The notes beneath the pieces are model-generated. The model was not told where the DNA came from. It saw only the letters and a list, made by a program, of their open reading frames with translations, and did not search any database. The translations under genes and the position numbers were made by a program. Shown here one piece after another: positions 7,792 to 16,040 of a DNA stretch of 64,000 nt. The DNA lies in contig NZ_JAPEMB010000001.1 of NCBI RefSeq assembly GCF_026343125.1, positions 5,399,501 to 5,463,500 of the forward strand, in the 5' to 3' direction. Source of the DNA: Streptomyces sp. NBC_00094. Its GTDB lineage: Bacteria > Actinomycetota > Actinomycetes > Streptomycetales > Streptomycetaceae. Within the stretch, counting starts at the first letter, position 1. Each line of letters opens with the position of its first letter.

Positions 7792-8475
7792 TCAGAAGCG
7801 CAGGAGCCAGCGCCCGCCGCCGATCAGGCAGCAGATCGAGACCGTGTGGAAGAAGAGGAGCCACACCCCGGGACGGACGTGGGTGAGGCGCGCGAGCTGG
7901 TCCGCGTCCGAGTCGGGGGCGCCGCCGTGGCGCCGTTTCGCCTGGAGCTCGAAGGCCGGTCGGACACCGCCGAGGAGCAGGAACCACACCACCGCGTAGG
8001 CGAAGAGCGACTGGACGTCGGGGCCGGTCAGCCAGGACACGAGGAGGAAGGCGGCACCCGTCAGGAGGACGGTGAGGATCCCGTACGCGTTGCGGACCAT
8101 CACGAGCATCGCGAGCAGCAGCGCGGTCGCGAGCCAGAGGAGCAGGGTGACCATGCCCGCGCCGAGCAGGGCGGCGCCGCCGAGGCCGAGCAGCGGGGCG
8201 GCGGTGTACCCGGCCGCCAGGGTGAGGACCACGCCGATGCCGGTCGGGCGGCCCCGGGTCACGGTCAGTCCGCTGGTGTCCGAGTGCAGCCGGATCGCTT
8301 CGAGGCGGCGGCCGGCCGCGAGGGCGACGAGTCCGTGGCCGCCCTCGTGGGCGATGGTGATCGCGTTGCGTGCGAGGAGCCAGACACGGCGGGGCACGGT
8401 GACGGCGAGGGCGGCGACCGCGGTGGCGATCACCAGCCATTCGGCAGGGGCGGCCTTCGGGCTGAAGAGGTCCAT
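7792..8475 (-). CDS. M50-type membrane metallopeptidase-like protein
   Basis: The 227-residue protein has a zinc-protease motif HEGGH (H43, E44, H47) at the end of its first membrane segment, followed by several hydrophobic helices (about 75-150, then 205-225). This matches the M50B-like family of site-2-protease relatives, in which the zinc site lies within the membrane. A second zinc ligand (an NxxPxxxxD motif) is not obvious, so activity is uncertain. It heads an apparent operon with aroA and rsgA; a functional link to either is not evident. The divergent SRAP gene begins 49 bp away. Confidence 0.75.
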   Translation of the reverse strand: MDLFSPKAAPAEWLVIATAVAALAVTVPRRVWLLARNAITIAHEGGHGLVALAAGRRLEAIRLHSDTSGLTVTRGRPTGIGVVLTLAAGYTAAPLLGLGGAALLGAGMVTLLLWLATALLLAMLVMVRNAYGILTVLLTGAAFLLVSWLTGPDVQSLFAYAVVWFLLLGGVRPAFELQAKRRHGGAPDSDADQLARLTHVRPGVWLLFFHTVSICCLIGGGRWLLRF

Positions 8476-8524
8476 CGTTCGGGCCGCTCCTCGGGAGCTC
8501 GGGGATCGTGGCAGTGTGGCACGT

Positions 8525-9340
8525 ATGTGCGGACGGTATGCAGCGAGTCGGCGGCCGGAGGACCTCGTCGACTCCTTCGGAGTGGAGAAGTGGGAGCCGG
8601 AGGAGACCCTGGCCCCGGACTGGAACGTGGCTCCCACCAAGGAGGTCTGGGCGGTTCTGGAGCGCCCTCTGAAAGACGCCGAATCACGGCGTCCGGTTCG
8701 CCAGCTGCGCGCGCTGAAGTGGGGGCTCGTCCCGTCCTGGGCGAAGACGCCGGAGGGCGCCGCCCGGATGATCAACGCGCGCGCGGAGACCCTGCACGAG
8801 AAGCCCTCCTTCAAACGCGCGTTCTCCGCCCGCCGCTGCATCCTCCCCGCCGACGGTTACTACGAGTGGGTGACGGGCACGGGGGAGCGGGACCTGGAGG
8901 TCGAGGGAAAGAAGAAGCGGCCGCGCAAGCAGCCGTACTTCGTGACCCCGGCGGACGGCTCGGTCTTCGCGATGGCCGGACTGTACGAGTTCTGGCGTGA
9001 CCGCACCCTCCCCGACGCGCACCCCTCCGCGTGGTGGGTGACCTGCTCGGTCGTCACCACGGAGGCCGAGACGGGCCCGCTGGGCGTGGCGCCGGCCGAG
9101 GGGCCGCGCTCGCTCGCCGACATCCACCCCCGGATGCCGCTGATGCTGACGGAGGAGCGCTGGGACGCCTGGCTCGACCCGGCGCGCACCGACCCGGAGG
9201 AGCTGCGCGGGCTGCTCGTCCCGCCGCCGGAGGGGCTGATGCGGGCCTATCCGGTGTCGACGGCGGTCAGCAACGTACGGAACAACGGCCCGGAGCTGCT
9301 GACGGAGCTGGAGGCCCCGGAGGAGGGCACGCTGTTCTGA
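8525..9340 (+). CDS. SOS response-associated peptidase (YedK/HMCES family)
   Basis: A 271-residue SRAP-domain protein. The catalytic Cys2 follows the initiator Met directly (MCGRYA), which is diagnostic because the freed Cys forms a thiazolidine crosslink with abasic sites in single-stranded DNA. Other conserved elements are WGLVPSWA, NARAET, the glutamate in GYYEW, and the histidine in DIHPRMP. The family shields abasic sites at replication forks. An insertion of charged residues (EVEGKKKRPRKQ, about 125-136) falls between GYYEW and the PYFV strand, as in other actinobacteria. No LexA box was recognised upstream. Confidence 0.92.
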   Translation: MCGRYAASRRPEDLVDSFGVEKWEPEETLAPDWNVAPTKEVWAVLERPLKDAESRRPVRQLRALKWGLVPSWAKTPEGAARMINARAETLHEKPSFKRAFSARRCILPADGYYEWVTGTGERDLEVEGKKKRPRKQPYFVTPADGSVFAMAGLYEFWRDRTLPDAHPSAWWVTCSVVTTEAETGPLGVAPAEGPRSLADIHPRMPLMLTEERWDAWLDPARTDPEELRGLLVPPPEGLMRAYPVSTAVSNVRNNGPELLTELEAPEEGTLF

Positions 9341-9354
9341 GCCGTACGGGAGCG

Positions 9355-9385
9355 CCTGCCGTCCCCACGGGCCACGGACGGCAGG
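9355..9385 (+). other. Hairpin ahead of hydrolase start
   Basis: Inverted repeat CCTGCCGTCC (9355-9364) / GGACGGCAGG (9376-9385) begins 14 bp after the SRAP stop. It ends 8 nt before the GTG start of the next gene, so its 3' arm covers the likely ribosome-binding area. It may be a terminator or may limit translation of the hydrolase. Confidence 0.55.
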
Positions 9386-9393
9386 ATGGTGAC

Positions 9394-10068
9394 GTGACAC
9401 AGTCCGAGACCACTTCCGCCGGGCACGAGCAGGCCGCCCCCACGTACGAGACCGTCCCCACCGGCGCCGGCGAGGCCCGTGTCGCCTGGTACGCCGGTAC
9501 GGAGCCGTGGGCCGTCCTCGCCCTCGGTCACGGCGCCGGCGGCGGCGTCGAGGCCCGGGACCTCCAGGCCCTGGCCCGCGCGCTGCCCGCCCACGGCGTG
9601 ACCACGGCCCTCGTCGAGCAGCCCTGGCGGGTCGCGGGGAAGAAGGTCGCGCCCGCGCCGAAGACCCTCGACACCGGCTGGCGCGGCCTCTGGCCGGCCC
9701 TCGCGGAGCCCCGCCTCCCGGTGATCGCGGGCGGTCGCAGCGCCGGCGCCCGGGTCGCCTGCAGGACCGGACGGGAACTGGGCGCCCTCGCCGTCCTCGC
9801 GCTGAGCTTCCCCCTCCACCCGCCGGGGAAGCCGGAGCGCTCCCGAGCCGAGGAACTCCTCGGCGCCGGGCTGCCCACCCTCGTCGTGCAGGGCGGCAAC
9901 GACCCCTTCGGACGCCCCGGGGAGTTCCCCGCGGGCCCGCACGGTCTCGTCGAGGTGCCGTACGGCGACCACGGCTTCGCGGTCCCCAAGCGCGCGCCGC
10001 TCACCCAGGACGAGGCCCTCGCCGTGCTCGTGGGCGCCGTCACCGAGTGGCTCGTCACACTGCGCTGA
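9394..10068 (+). CDS. Alpha/beta-hydrolase of the KANL3/Tex30 type
   Basis: A 224-residue predicted cytoplasmic hydrolase. A GHGAGGG oxyanion-type loop comes early (about 47-53), a nucleophile elbow GGRSAGAR about 110-117 carries the serine, and the acid and histidine of a triad can be placed at VVQGGNDPFG and YGDHGF. This pattern fits the dienelactone-hydrolase-like Tex30/KANL3 group. The substrate is unknown. The start is taken as GTG 9394 because no upstream ATG is in frame after the SRAP stop. It runs toward sigR but has its own transcription context. Confidence 0.7.
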   Translation: MTQSETTSAGHEQAAPTYETVPTGAGEARVAWYAGTEPWAVLALGHGAGGGVEARDLQALARALPAHGVTTALVEQPWRVAGKKVAPAPKTLDTGWRGLWPALAEPRLPVIAGGRSAGARVACRTGRELGALAVLALSFPLHPPGKPERSRAEELLGAGLPTLVVQGGNDPFGRPGEFPAGPHGLVEVPYGDHGFAVPKRAPLTQDEALAVLVGAVTEWLVTLR

Positions 10069-10085
10069 CATCCACCCCCGTACCG

Positions 10086-10111
10086 GGAATGTCGAGCGGG
10101 GGAGCTCTGTT
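10086..10111 (+). promoter_or_regulatory. SigR-dependent promoter of sigR (sigRp2)
   Basis: GGAAT (10086-10090) and GTT (10109-10111) are separated by exactly 18 bp, matching the SigR consensus GGAAT-N18-GTT. It lies 45 bp upstream of the long-form start codon, consistent with the thiol-oxidation-induced autoregulatory promoter known in S. coelicolor. Confidence 0.85.
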
Positions 10112-10155
10112 GTGCAGAACGTCGGTGTGAGAGCAAGGAAGAGGGAGTCCGTCGC

Positions 10156-10977
10156 ATGGGTTCGATCATCTGCCCGGAGCGTGCGCAGGCCGCTGACCTC
10201 GACTGGACAGTGCTTCCGGCGCCCAAGGTCGCCCCGATTCGGGCGGCGGGCGGAGCGGTTCCTCGTCTATCCTCCGAAACGAGCGGGTCCGCCTTCGGGC
10301 TCGCCGCCGCGCTGGAGGAGGTGGGTCCGGTCACTGGGACCGACACAGGGACCGACGACGGCCCCGAGGAGACGACCGCGGAGCGCAACGCGCGCTTCGA
10401 GCGGGACGCACTCGGATTCCTCGACCAGATGTACTCGGCCGCGCTGCGCATGACGCGCAACCCCGCGGACGCGGAGGACCTCGTGCAGGAGACGTACGCC
10501 AAGGCGTACGGATCCTTCCACCAGTTCCGCGAGGGCACGAACCTCAAGGCGTGGCTGTACCGCATTCTCACGAACACCTTCATCAACTCGTACCGCAAGA
10601 AGCAGCGTGAACCCCAGCGCAGCGCTGCCGAGGAGATCGAGGACTGGCAGCTCGCCCGCGCCGAGTCGCACATGTCGACCGGGCTGCGCTCCGCCGAGTC
10701 GCAGGCGCTCGACCACCTCCCCGACTCCGATGTGAAGGAAGCGCTGCAGGCGATCCCCGAGGAGTTCCGCATCGCCGTCTATCTGGCGGACGTCGAGGGC
10801 TTTGCGTACAAGGAGATCGCGGACATCATGGGGACACCCATCGGTACGGTGATGTCCCGACTGCACCGGGGCCGCCGCCAGCTGCGCGGCATGCTCGAGG
10901 ACTACGCCCGCGACCGCGGGCTGGTTCCCGCGGGCGCCGGAGAGTCGTCGAACGATCTGAAAGGCTCGGGCTCATGA
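10156..10977 (+). CDS. sigR: Thiol-stress ECF sigma factor SigR (long form SigR')
   Basis: An ECF/group 4 sigma factor that activates the thiol-disulfide stress regulon. Region 2 (RTNPADAEDLVQETY-like, LYRILTNTFINSYRKKQR) and region 4 (IPEEFRIAVYLADVEGFAYKEIAD, then GTVMSRLHRGRRQL) are intact. ATG 10156 gives 273 residues. An in-frame GTG at 10321, preceded by GGAGGAG, gives a 218-residue form. The difference is exactly 55 residues, matching the unstable SigR' extension described in S. coelicolor. The stop overlaps rsrA by 4 bp (ATGA). A SigR-type promoter lies upstream. Relative use of the two starts is inferred from the known system. Confidence 0.96.
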   Translation: MGSIICPERAQAADLDWTVLPAPKVAPIRAAGGAVPRLSSETSGSAFGLAAALEEVGPVTGTDTGTDDGPEETTAERNARFERDALGFLDQMYSAALRMTRNPADAEDLVQETYAKAYGSFHQFREGTNLKAWLYRILTNTFINSYRKKQREPQRSAAEEIEDWQLARAESHMSTGLRSAESQALDHLPDSDVKEALQAIPEEFRIAVYLADVEGFAYKEIADIMGTPIGTVMSRLHRGRRQLRGMLEDYARDRGLVPAGAGESSNDLKGSGS

Positions 10978-11327
10978 GCTGCGGAGAGCCGCACGAGACG
11001 GATTGCTCTGAGGTCCTGGATCATCTCTACGAGTTCCTCGACAGAGAGATGCCCGACAGCGACTGCACCAAGTTCGAGGTGCACTTCGAGGAGTGCTCCC
11101 CGTGCCTGGAGAAGTACGGCCTGGAGCAGGCGGTGAAGAAGCTCGTCAAGCGCTGCTGCGGCAGTGACGACGTCCCCACCGACCTGCGGTCGAAGGTGAT
11201 GGGCCGGATCGACCTGATCCGCTCGGGCCACGTGGTGCCCGAGCAGGACATCACGCTGGGCGCCCCGGTGACGCCGGCGCAGGCGCCGACACCCACGCCG
11301 ACCCCGGCCTCGGCTCCGCAGGAGTAG
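10974..11327 (+). CDS. rsrA: Redox-sensing zinc anti-sigma factor RsrA
   Basis: A 117-residue ZAS-family anti-sigma factor that holds SigR inactive until oxidised. All informative cysteines sit where they do in the characterised protein: C3, C11, C31, H37, C41, C44, C61 and C62. The H-x3-C-x2-C zinc motif is HFEECSPC. Oxidation forms a disulfide, releases zinc and frees SigR. The C-terminal tail is rich in PT/PA repeats (PTPTPTPAS) and is probably disordered. Translation is coupled to sigR by the ATGA overlap. A hairpin 34 bp beyond the stop ends the operon. Confidence 0.96.
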   Translation: MSCGEPHETDCSEVLDHLYEFLDREMPDSDCTKFEVHFEECSPCLEKYGLEQAVKKLVKRCCGSDDVPTDLRSKVMGRIDLIRSGHVVPEQDITLGAPVTPAQAPTPTPTPASAPQE

Positions 11328-11361
11328 GCGGGCAGTGCCCCTGAGCGTCCGGGGACGAAGG

Positions 11362-11384
11362 CCGCCGCGAGAACATCGCGGCGG
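11362..11384 (+). terminator. Terminator of sigR-rsrA
   Basis: Inverted repeat CCGCCGCGA / TCGCGGCGG (11362-11370, 11376-11384) around GAACA lies 34 bp after the rsrA stop. Confidence 0.7.
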
Positions 11385-11474
11385 TCCCGCGCATATATCA
11401 GCTTGTATCACCCGATGGTGCGAATCAGCCGCAGCGCCGCCTCCGGAACCGCCCAACTCGCTAGCGTGACAGAT

Positions 11475-12935
11475 GTGATGGGCGTGAAGGTCATTCCGCG
11501 AGCTGCCCGCGTGTACATCGGCTGCGCCGTACTCGCCGCCGGTGCGTCCGCTCTGCCCGCACTGCGCCCCGGCGCGGCCACCCCCTGGGGCACGGTCGCG
11601 ATCCTCGCCGCCCTGTACGCGTTCTGCGAGCTGCCCGCCCGCTGCCGGCTCCTCGGCCGCGCGCTCGGCGCCTCCGTACCGGTCGGCACCGGCTCCTTCT
11701 TCCCCGTCCTGCTCGCCTCCGCGCTGCTCCTGCCGCCCGCGGCCGCCGCGCTCACCGCGCTGCCCGGCAGCCTCCTCGCCCGCGTCGACGAGCCGCCGGC
11801 CGGTCCGCGCCGCGCCTGGCGGGCCGCCGCCACCGCCCTCGCCGTCTGGGCCGCCGCCGTCTCCGCCGCCGCCCTGCGCGGCTCGACCGCCCTCGGACAG
11901 GGCCCGGACGCCCCCGACTTCCCGTACGTCCTCCTGCCCGCCGCCGCTGCCGCGCTCACCTTCTGCCTGGTCCTGACCGCCCTCGACGGCGGCATCCGGG
12001 CCACCGCCGACGGGCTGCCGGTCGGAGCCGCCTGGCGCGGACTCCTCGGGCGGGCCCTCGCCCCGCACGCGGTGCACGGACTCGCCGGGCTGATGATGGC
12101 CGTGCTCTGGCGCAGCTCGTACGGACCCGCCGCGGCCCTCTTCGTCCTGCTGCCGATGTACATCTCCTGCTGGGTCTTCGCCCAGTACCACCGCGAGCGG
12201 GCCGCCCACCAGGCCACCATCCGCGCCCTCGTCCAGGCCGTCGACATCAAGGACCGGTACACCCGCGGCCACAGCGAACGGGTCGGGCACGCCTCCGTCC
12301 TGATCGCCCGTGAGCTCGGCATGGCGGAGGAACGGCTCGACGTCGTGCGGTTCGCCGGCATCCTCCACGACGTCGGCAAGCTGGGCGTACCCACGCGGGT
12401 GCTGCGCAAGGACGGACCGCTGACGCCGGAGGAGCGCCGGGTCATCGAGCTCCACCCGGAGTACGGACACGAGATGGTCCGCGGCATCGGCTTCCTCGGC
12501 GAGGCCCGGTCCGCGATCCTCCACCACCACGAACGCATGGACGGCAGCGGCTACCCGTACGGGCTCCAAGGCGAGCAGATTCCCGAGTTCGCCCGGGTGG
12601 TCGCCGTCGCCGACTCCTTCGACGCCATGACCTCCACCCGCTCCTACAGCCGGGCCCGCCCGGTCCCGACGGCCGTCGCGGAACTGGAGCGGTGCGCGGG
12701 CACCCAGTTCGACCCCCGGATGGTCGCCGCCCTCGTCCGGGCCCTGGAGCGGCACGGCTGGCAGACCGACGTCACCGCCGACGAGGTCCTGCCGGCGCCA
12801 CCGCCACAGACCACCCGGCCACCGGACGGGCAACCGGCGCGTACGCAGGGAGCGCCGGAGCCCGCCGGGGGGAACGTGCCGCCGCCCCGCGAGACGGAGA
12901 CCCCCGTGACCGCCCGGCCGAAGGAGCGCGCGTGA
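11475..12935 (+). CDS. Membrane HD-GYP domain protein
   Basis: The N-terminal ~225 residues are hydrophobic with about six membrane helices. The C-terminal half is a full HD-GYP phosphodiesterase domain: GHSERVGHASVL, LHDVGKLGVP, HPEYGHEM, and HHHERMDGSGYP carrying the GYP signature. Such domains hydrolyse cyclic dinucleotides, typically c-di-GMP, with a di- or tri-iron centre. A disordered Pro/Glu-rich tail follows. GTG 11475 is preferred because a TAGCGT -10 box ends 7 nt upstream, suggesting a leaderless message; ATG 11478 is nearly equivalent. It overlaps the next gene by GTGA. It may correspond to one of the Hdg HD-GYP proteins of Streptomyces, which I could not verify. Confidence 0.82.
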   Translation: MMGVKVIPRAARVYIGCAVLAAGASALPALRPGAATPWGTVAILAALYAFCELPARCRLLGRALGASVPVGTGSFFPVLLASALLLPPAAAALTALPGSLLARVDEPPAGPRRAWRAAATALAVWAAAVSAAALRGSTALGQGPDAPDFPYVLLPAAAAALTFCLVLTALDGGIRATADGLPVGAAWRGLLGRALAPHAVHGLAGLMMAVLWRSSYGPAAALFVLLPMYISCWVFAQYHRERAAHQATIRALVQAVDIKDRYTRGHSERVGHASVLIARELGMAEERLDVVRFAGILHDVGKLGVPTRVLRKDGPLTPEERRVIELHPEYGHEMVRGIGFLGEARSAILHHHERMDGSGYPYGLQGEQIPEFARVVAVADSFDAMTSTRSYSRARPVPTAVAELERCAGTQFDPRMVAALVRALERHGWQTDVTADEVLPAPPPQTTRPPDGQPARTQGAPEPAGGNVPPPRETETPVTARPKERA

Positions 12936-14224
12936 AGCGGCCCGGCGCCCTCACCGTCGGAGCCGTGTACGGGGCGGCCCTGCTGCTGAGCCTCGCCGGC
13001 TTCGGCGCCACCCTCTGGTACGGAGTCGCCGAACCCGGCAACGCCCTCGCCTTCGGCATCCTCATCGCCCTCGGCGAGCTCGCCCGCTGGGGCGCTCCAC
13101 GAAACCCGGGGGCACCTCCCGTGATCGAAGAGCTACGGGGGAGGGAGCCCGCACCGCTCGGTGCCGCGGGAGCCCTCGCGTACGCCCTGCTCGGTACGGA
13201 CGCCGGGACCGCCACCACCCACGGCGTCCTCCAGATCGTCGCCGTCGTCGTCGCCGGCGGCCTCGTCGGGATCGTCCCCCATCTGGCCAGGGGCCGCGGC
13301 CCCCGCGCCGACCACCTCGCCCGCCGCGTCCTCACCGTCACCTTCGCCGCGCTCTGCTTCCAGCCCCTCTACAACTCGGGCGCCGTCGTCGAGCACCTCG
13401 GCAAGGGACCCTCGTACGCCGTCTTCCTGCTGCTCCTGCTCGTCCTCACCGCCCTGTGCGACGCCGTGCTCGCCGCCGTCGTGCTCCGCGCCCGCACCGG
13501 ATACCCGTACGGTCCCCTCCTCCACGACGAACTGCGCGCCCTCCTCGGCATCGGCTCCGCCGTCTGCGCCACCGGCGCCGTCATGGCGATCGGCGTCGCC
13601 GCCGCCGGGCTCTGGGCGCTGCCCGTGCTCGCCGTACCGCTCCTGCTCACCCAGGTCTCCTTCCGGCGGTACGCGGCCGTGCGGACGGTCAACCGGCAGA
13701 CCATCGCCTCGCTCGCCCGTGCCACCGAGATCGCCGGCTACACCTCGCCCGGCCACGCCCACCGGGTCGCGGCCCTCAGCGCGGCCGTCGGGCGCGAGCT
13801 CCGGCTCTCCGGGGCCGAGCTGTCCGTCCTGGAGTACGCGGCGCTCATGCACGACATCGGACAGCTCTCCCTCGTCGACCCGGTCGAGGGCGGTGCCACG
13901 GCCCTCCTCCCGGCCGAGGAGCAGCGCCGGATCGCCCTCCTGGGCGGCGCGGTCGTCCGCAGGACCGGGGTCCCCGCGGCCGTCGCCGTGGTCGTCGAGC
14001 GGCAGGCCGACCCGTACCGCGACCAGCCGCTTCCGGCCAGGATCGTCCGGGTCGTGAACGCCTACGACGACCTCGCGGGCGACGGCCCGGGCGCGGCGCT
14101 CGGCGCCCTGGAGCGGCTCCGCCTCGGCAGCGCACGCGACTTTCACCCGGATGTCGTCGAAGGCCTGGCCAGGGTCCTGGCACGGGGCGGAGTCACTGGG
14201 GTGACCCCTGCCGTCGCTGGGTAA
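12932..14224 (+). CDS. Membrane protein with degenerate HD domain
   Basis: A 430-residue companion of the preceding gene: about eight hydrophobic helices (1-265), then a C-terminal HD-like domain. GHAHRVAALSAAVG and LMHDIGQLSL keep the first histidines and the HD dyad, with HDIGQ replacing HDxGK. The GYP signature and the HHHE cluster are absent (a VVERQADPYRDQPLP region occupies that place). It is therefore probably catalytically weak or inactive and could be a regulatory partner. Start GTG 12932 overlaps the upstream stop by 4 bp and has AAGGAG at 12921-12926, so the two are translationally coupled. Confidence 0.75.
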   Translation: MKRPGALTVGAVYGAALLLSLAGFGATLWYGVAEPGNALAFGILIALGELARWGAPRNPGAPPVIEELRGREPAPLGAAGALAYALLGTDAGTATTHGVLQIVAVVVAGGLVGIVPHLARGRGPRADHLARRVLTVTFAALCFQPLYNSGAVVEHLGKGPSYAVFLLLLLVLTALCDAVLAAVVLRARTGYPYGPLLHDELRALLGIGSAVCATGAVMAIGVAAAGLWALPVLAVPLLLTQVSFRRYAAVRTVNRQTIASLARATEIAGYTSPGHAHRVAALSAAVGRELRLSGAELSVLEYAALMHDIGQLSLVDPVEGGATALLPAEEQRRIALLGGAVVRRTGVPAAVAVVVERQADPYRDQPLPARIVRVVNAYDDLAGDGPGAALGALERLRLGSARDFHPDVVEGLARVLARGGVTGVTPAVAG

Positions 14225-14304
14225 CCCATGGGTAATGAGCGCGCCTCCGACCGGGCATGGTTGGATGCGAACAAGAGGGTGAAGGCGACCGGCAGGCGGG
14301 AATC

Positions 14305-15285
14305 GTGAGGATCTTCGGGAAGGTACGGCATCGGCCCTCCGCCTCGTGGCGGCAGGCCACCGACCGCGCGTTCACGCTGATCGGCGACGGGCGGTACGAG
14401 GACGCGGGCGCGCTGCTGACACGTGCGGCGGATCTGGAGCCCTGGCTCTCGGAGTCCTGGTTCAACCTGGCCCTGCTGCACAAGTTCCGGCACGACTGGG
14501 AGCAGGCCAGGGCCGCCGGGCTCCGCGCGGTCGCGCTGCTCGACAAGGAGACCGGCGCCCCCGACTGGTGGAACGTCGGCATCGCCGCCACCGCGCTCCA
14601 GGACTGGCCGCTGGCCCGCCGCGCCTGGCAGGCGTACGGACTCAAGGTGCCCGGGGCCTCCGCCGGCACCGGCGAGCCCGCCGGCATGGAGCTGGGCAGC
14701 GCAGCCGTCCGTCTCTCGCCCGAGGGCGAGGCCGAGGTCGTGTGGGGCCGCAGGCTCGACCCGGCCCGCATCGAGGTCCTCTCCATCCCGCTGCCCTCCT
14801 CGGGGCGCCGCTGGGGCGAGGTCGTCCTCCACGACGGCGTGCCGAACGGCGAGCGCACCACCACCGCGGGCCCGTCCTACCCGGTCTTCGACGAGATCGA
14901 GCTGTGGGCGCCGTCCCCCGTCCCCACCTGGGTGGTCCTCCTGGAGGCCGCCACCGAGGCCGACCGGGACGCCCTGGAGCAGCTCGCCTCCGACGCGGGC
15001 TTCGCCGCCGAGGACTGGTCGTCCTCCGTGCGGCTGCTCTGCCGCGCCTGCTCGGAGTCGACCATGCCGAGCGCCGAGGGCGAGGGCGAGCACTCCGACC
15101 CGCACGATCACAGCGAGCCCGGGCACCCCGGGCCGCTCGGCCACCGCTCGCCCGGCGAGCTGTGGGTCCCGGAGCGTGAGTGCGGCATCGCGGCCCCGCC
15201 GGGGCTGGTGCGCGGGCTCCTCGACGGCTGGGTGGCGGACAGCCCGGACAGCCGTGAGTGGCGTGATCTGGAAGAGGTCTGCTGA
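14305..15285 (+). CDS. Tetratricopeptide-repeat protein
   Basis: A 326-residue cytoplasmic protein. The N-terminal ~130 residues form two to three TPR-like units (DRAFTLIGDGRYEDAGALLTRA, then LSESWFNLALLHKFRHDWEQA, then WWNVGIAATALQDWPLARRAW). The C-terminal part is a beta-rich region without a recognisable motif apart from CRACSESTMP and a His/Asp-rich stretch around residues 265-280 (GEHSDPHDHSEPGHPG). That stretch is either a flexible linker or a metal-binding segment. GTG 14305 is taken as the start, following GGCGGG. It precedes def by 61 bp on the same strand. The function is unknown. Confidence 0.65.
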   Translation: MRIFGKVRHRPSASWRQATDRAFTLIGDGRYEDAGALLTRAADLEPWLSESWFNLALLHKFRHDWEQARAAGLRAVALLDKETGAPDWWNVGIAATALQDWPLARRAWQAYGLKVPGASAGTGEPAGMELGSAAVRLSPEGEAEVVWGRRLDPARIEVLSIPLPSSGRRWGEVVLHDGVPNGERTTTAGPSYPVFDEIELWAPSPVPTWVVLLEAATEADRDALEQLASDAGFAAEDWSSSVRLLCRACSESTMPSAEGEGEHSDPHDHSEPGHPGPLGHRSPGELWVPERECGIAAPPGLVRGLLDGWVADSPDSREWRDLEEVC

Positions 15286-15346
15286 CGACTGCCCGTAGGC
15301 TGTACGGGATCGTTTACTGGGGTTCCGAGGAAGGCACGCGCCGGAC

Positions 15347-15976
15347 ATGACGCAGCAGGAAACTGACGAGCAGACCAACGAAGGGTTCGTCGTCGACACG
15401 GAGGACTGCGAGGCGCGTGAGCTCGCGTACCGCGAGCGGGGCACGGCCCGCCCGATCACCGTCGTCGGCAACCCGGTGCTCCACAAGGAGTGCAAGGACG
15501 TCACCGAGTTCGGCGATGAGCTCGCGGCGCTGATCGACGACATGTTCGCCAGCCAGAAGGCCGCCGAGGGCGTGGGCCTCGCCGCGAACCAGATCGGTGT
15601 GGACCTCAAGGTCTTCGTCTACGACTGCCCGGACGACGAGGGCGCCCGGCACACCGGCGTCGTGGTCAACCCGGTCCTCCAGGAGCTCCCGGCCGAGCTG
15701 CGCGTCCTCGACGAGTCCAACGAGGGCTGCCTGTCCGTGCCGACCGCCTACGCCGAGCTGGCCCGCCCCGACTACGCGGAGGTCCACGGCCAGGACGCCC
15801 AGGGCAACCCGATCAAGGTGCGCGGCACGGGCTACTTCGCCCGCTGCCTCCAGCACGAGACGGACCACCTGTACGGCTACCTGTACATCGACCGGCTCTC
15901 CAAGCGCGACCGCAAGGACGCCCTGCGCCAGATGGCCGAGAACACCCCGCGGTACGAGACCGTCCCGAACGTCTGA
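15347..15976 (+). CDS. def: Peptide deformylase
   Basis: The enzyme removes the N-formyl group from nascent polypeptides. The three family motifs are intact in the 209-residue protein: GVGLAANQIG (about 76-85), EGCLSVP (about 127-133) and HETDH (about 171-175). The cysteine of motif 2 and both histidines of motif 3 bind the catalytic metal. An N-terminal extension of about 35 charged residues precedes the usual PDF core, as in other actinobacterial copies. A very stable hairpin follows and separates it from the convergent nrdAB operon. Confidence 0.95.
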   Translation: MTQQETDEQTNEGFVVDTEDCEARELAYRERGTARPITVVGNPVLHKECKDVTEFGDELAALIDDMFASQKAAEGVGLAANQIGVDLKVFVYDCPDDEGARHTGVVVNPVLQELPAELRVLDESNEGCLSVPTAYAELARPDYAEVHGQDAQGNPIKVRGTGYFARCLQHETDHLYGYLYIDRLSKRDRKDALRQMAENTPRYETVPNV

Positions 15977-15983
15977 CCCGGCC

Positions 15984-16030
15984 TACGAGGAAGGGCCCCG
16001 CACTCCTGGAGTGCGGGGCCCTTCCTCGTA
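15984..16030. terminator. Bidirectional terminator between def and nrdB
   Basis: A near-perfect 23-bp stem (15984-16006 with 16008-16030) lies between two convergent stop codons (15976 and 16041) and can serve both strands. Confidence 0.9.
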
Positions 16031-16040
16031 TCCGTACGGA

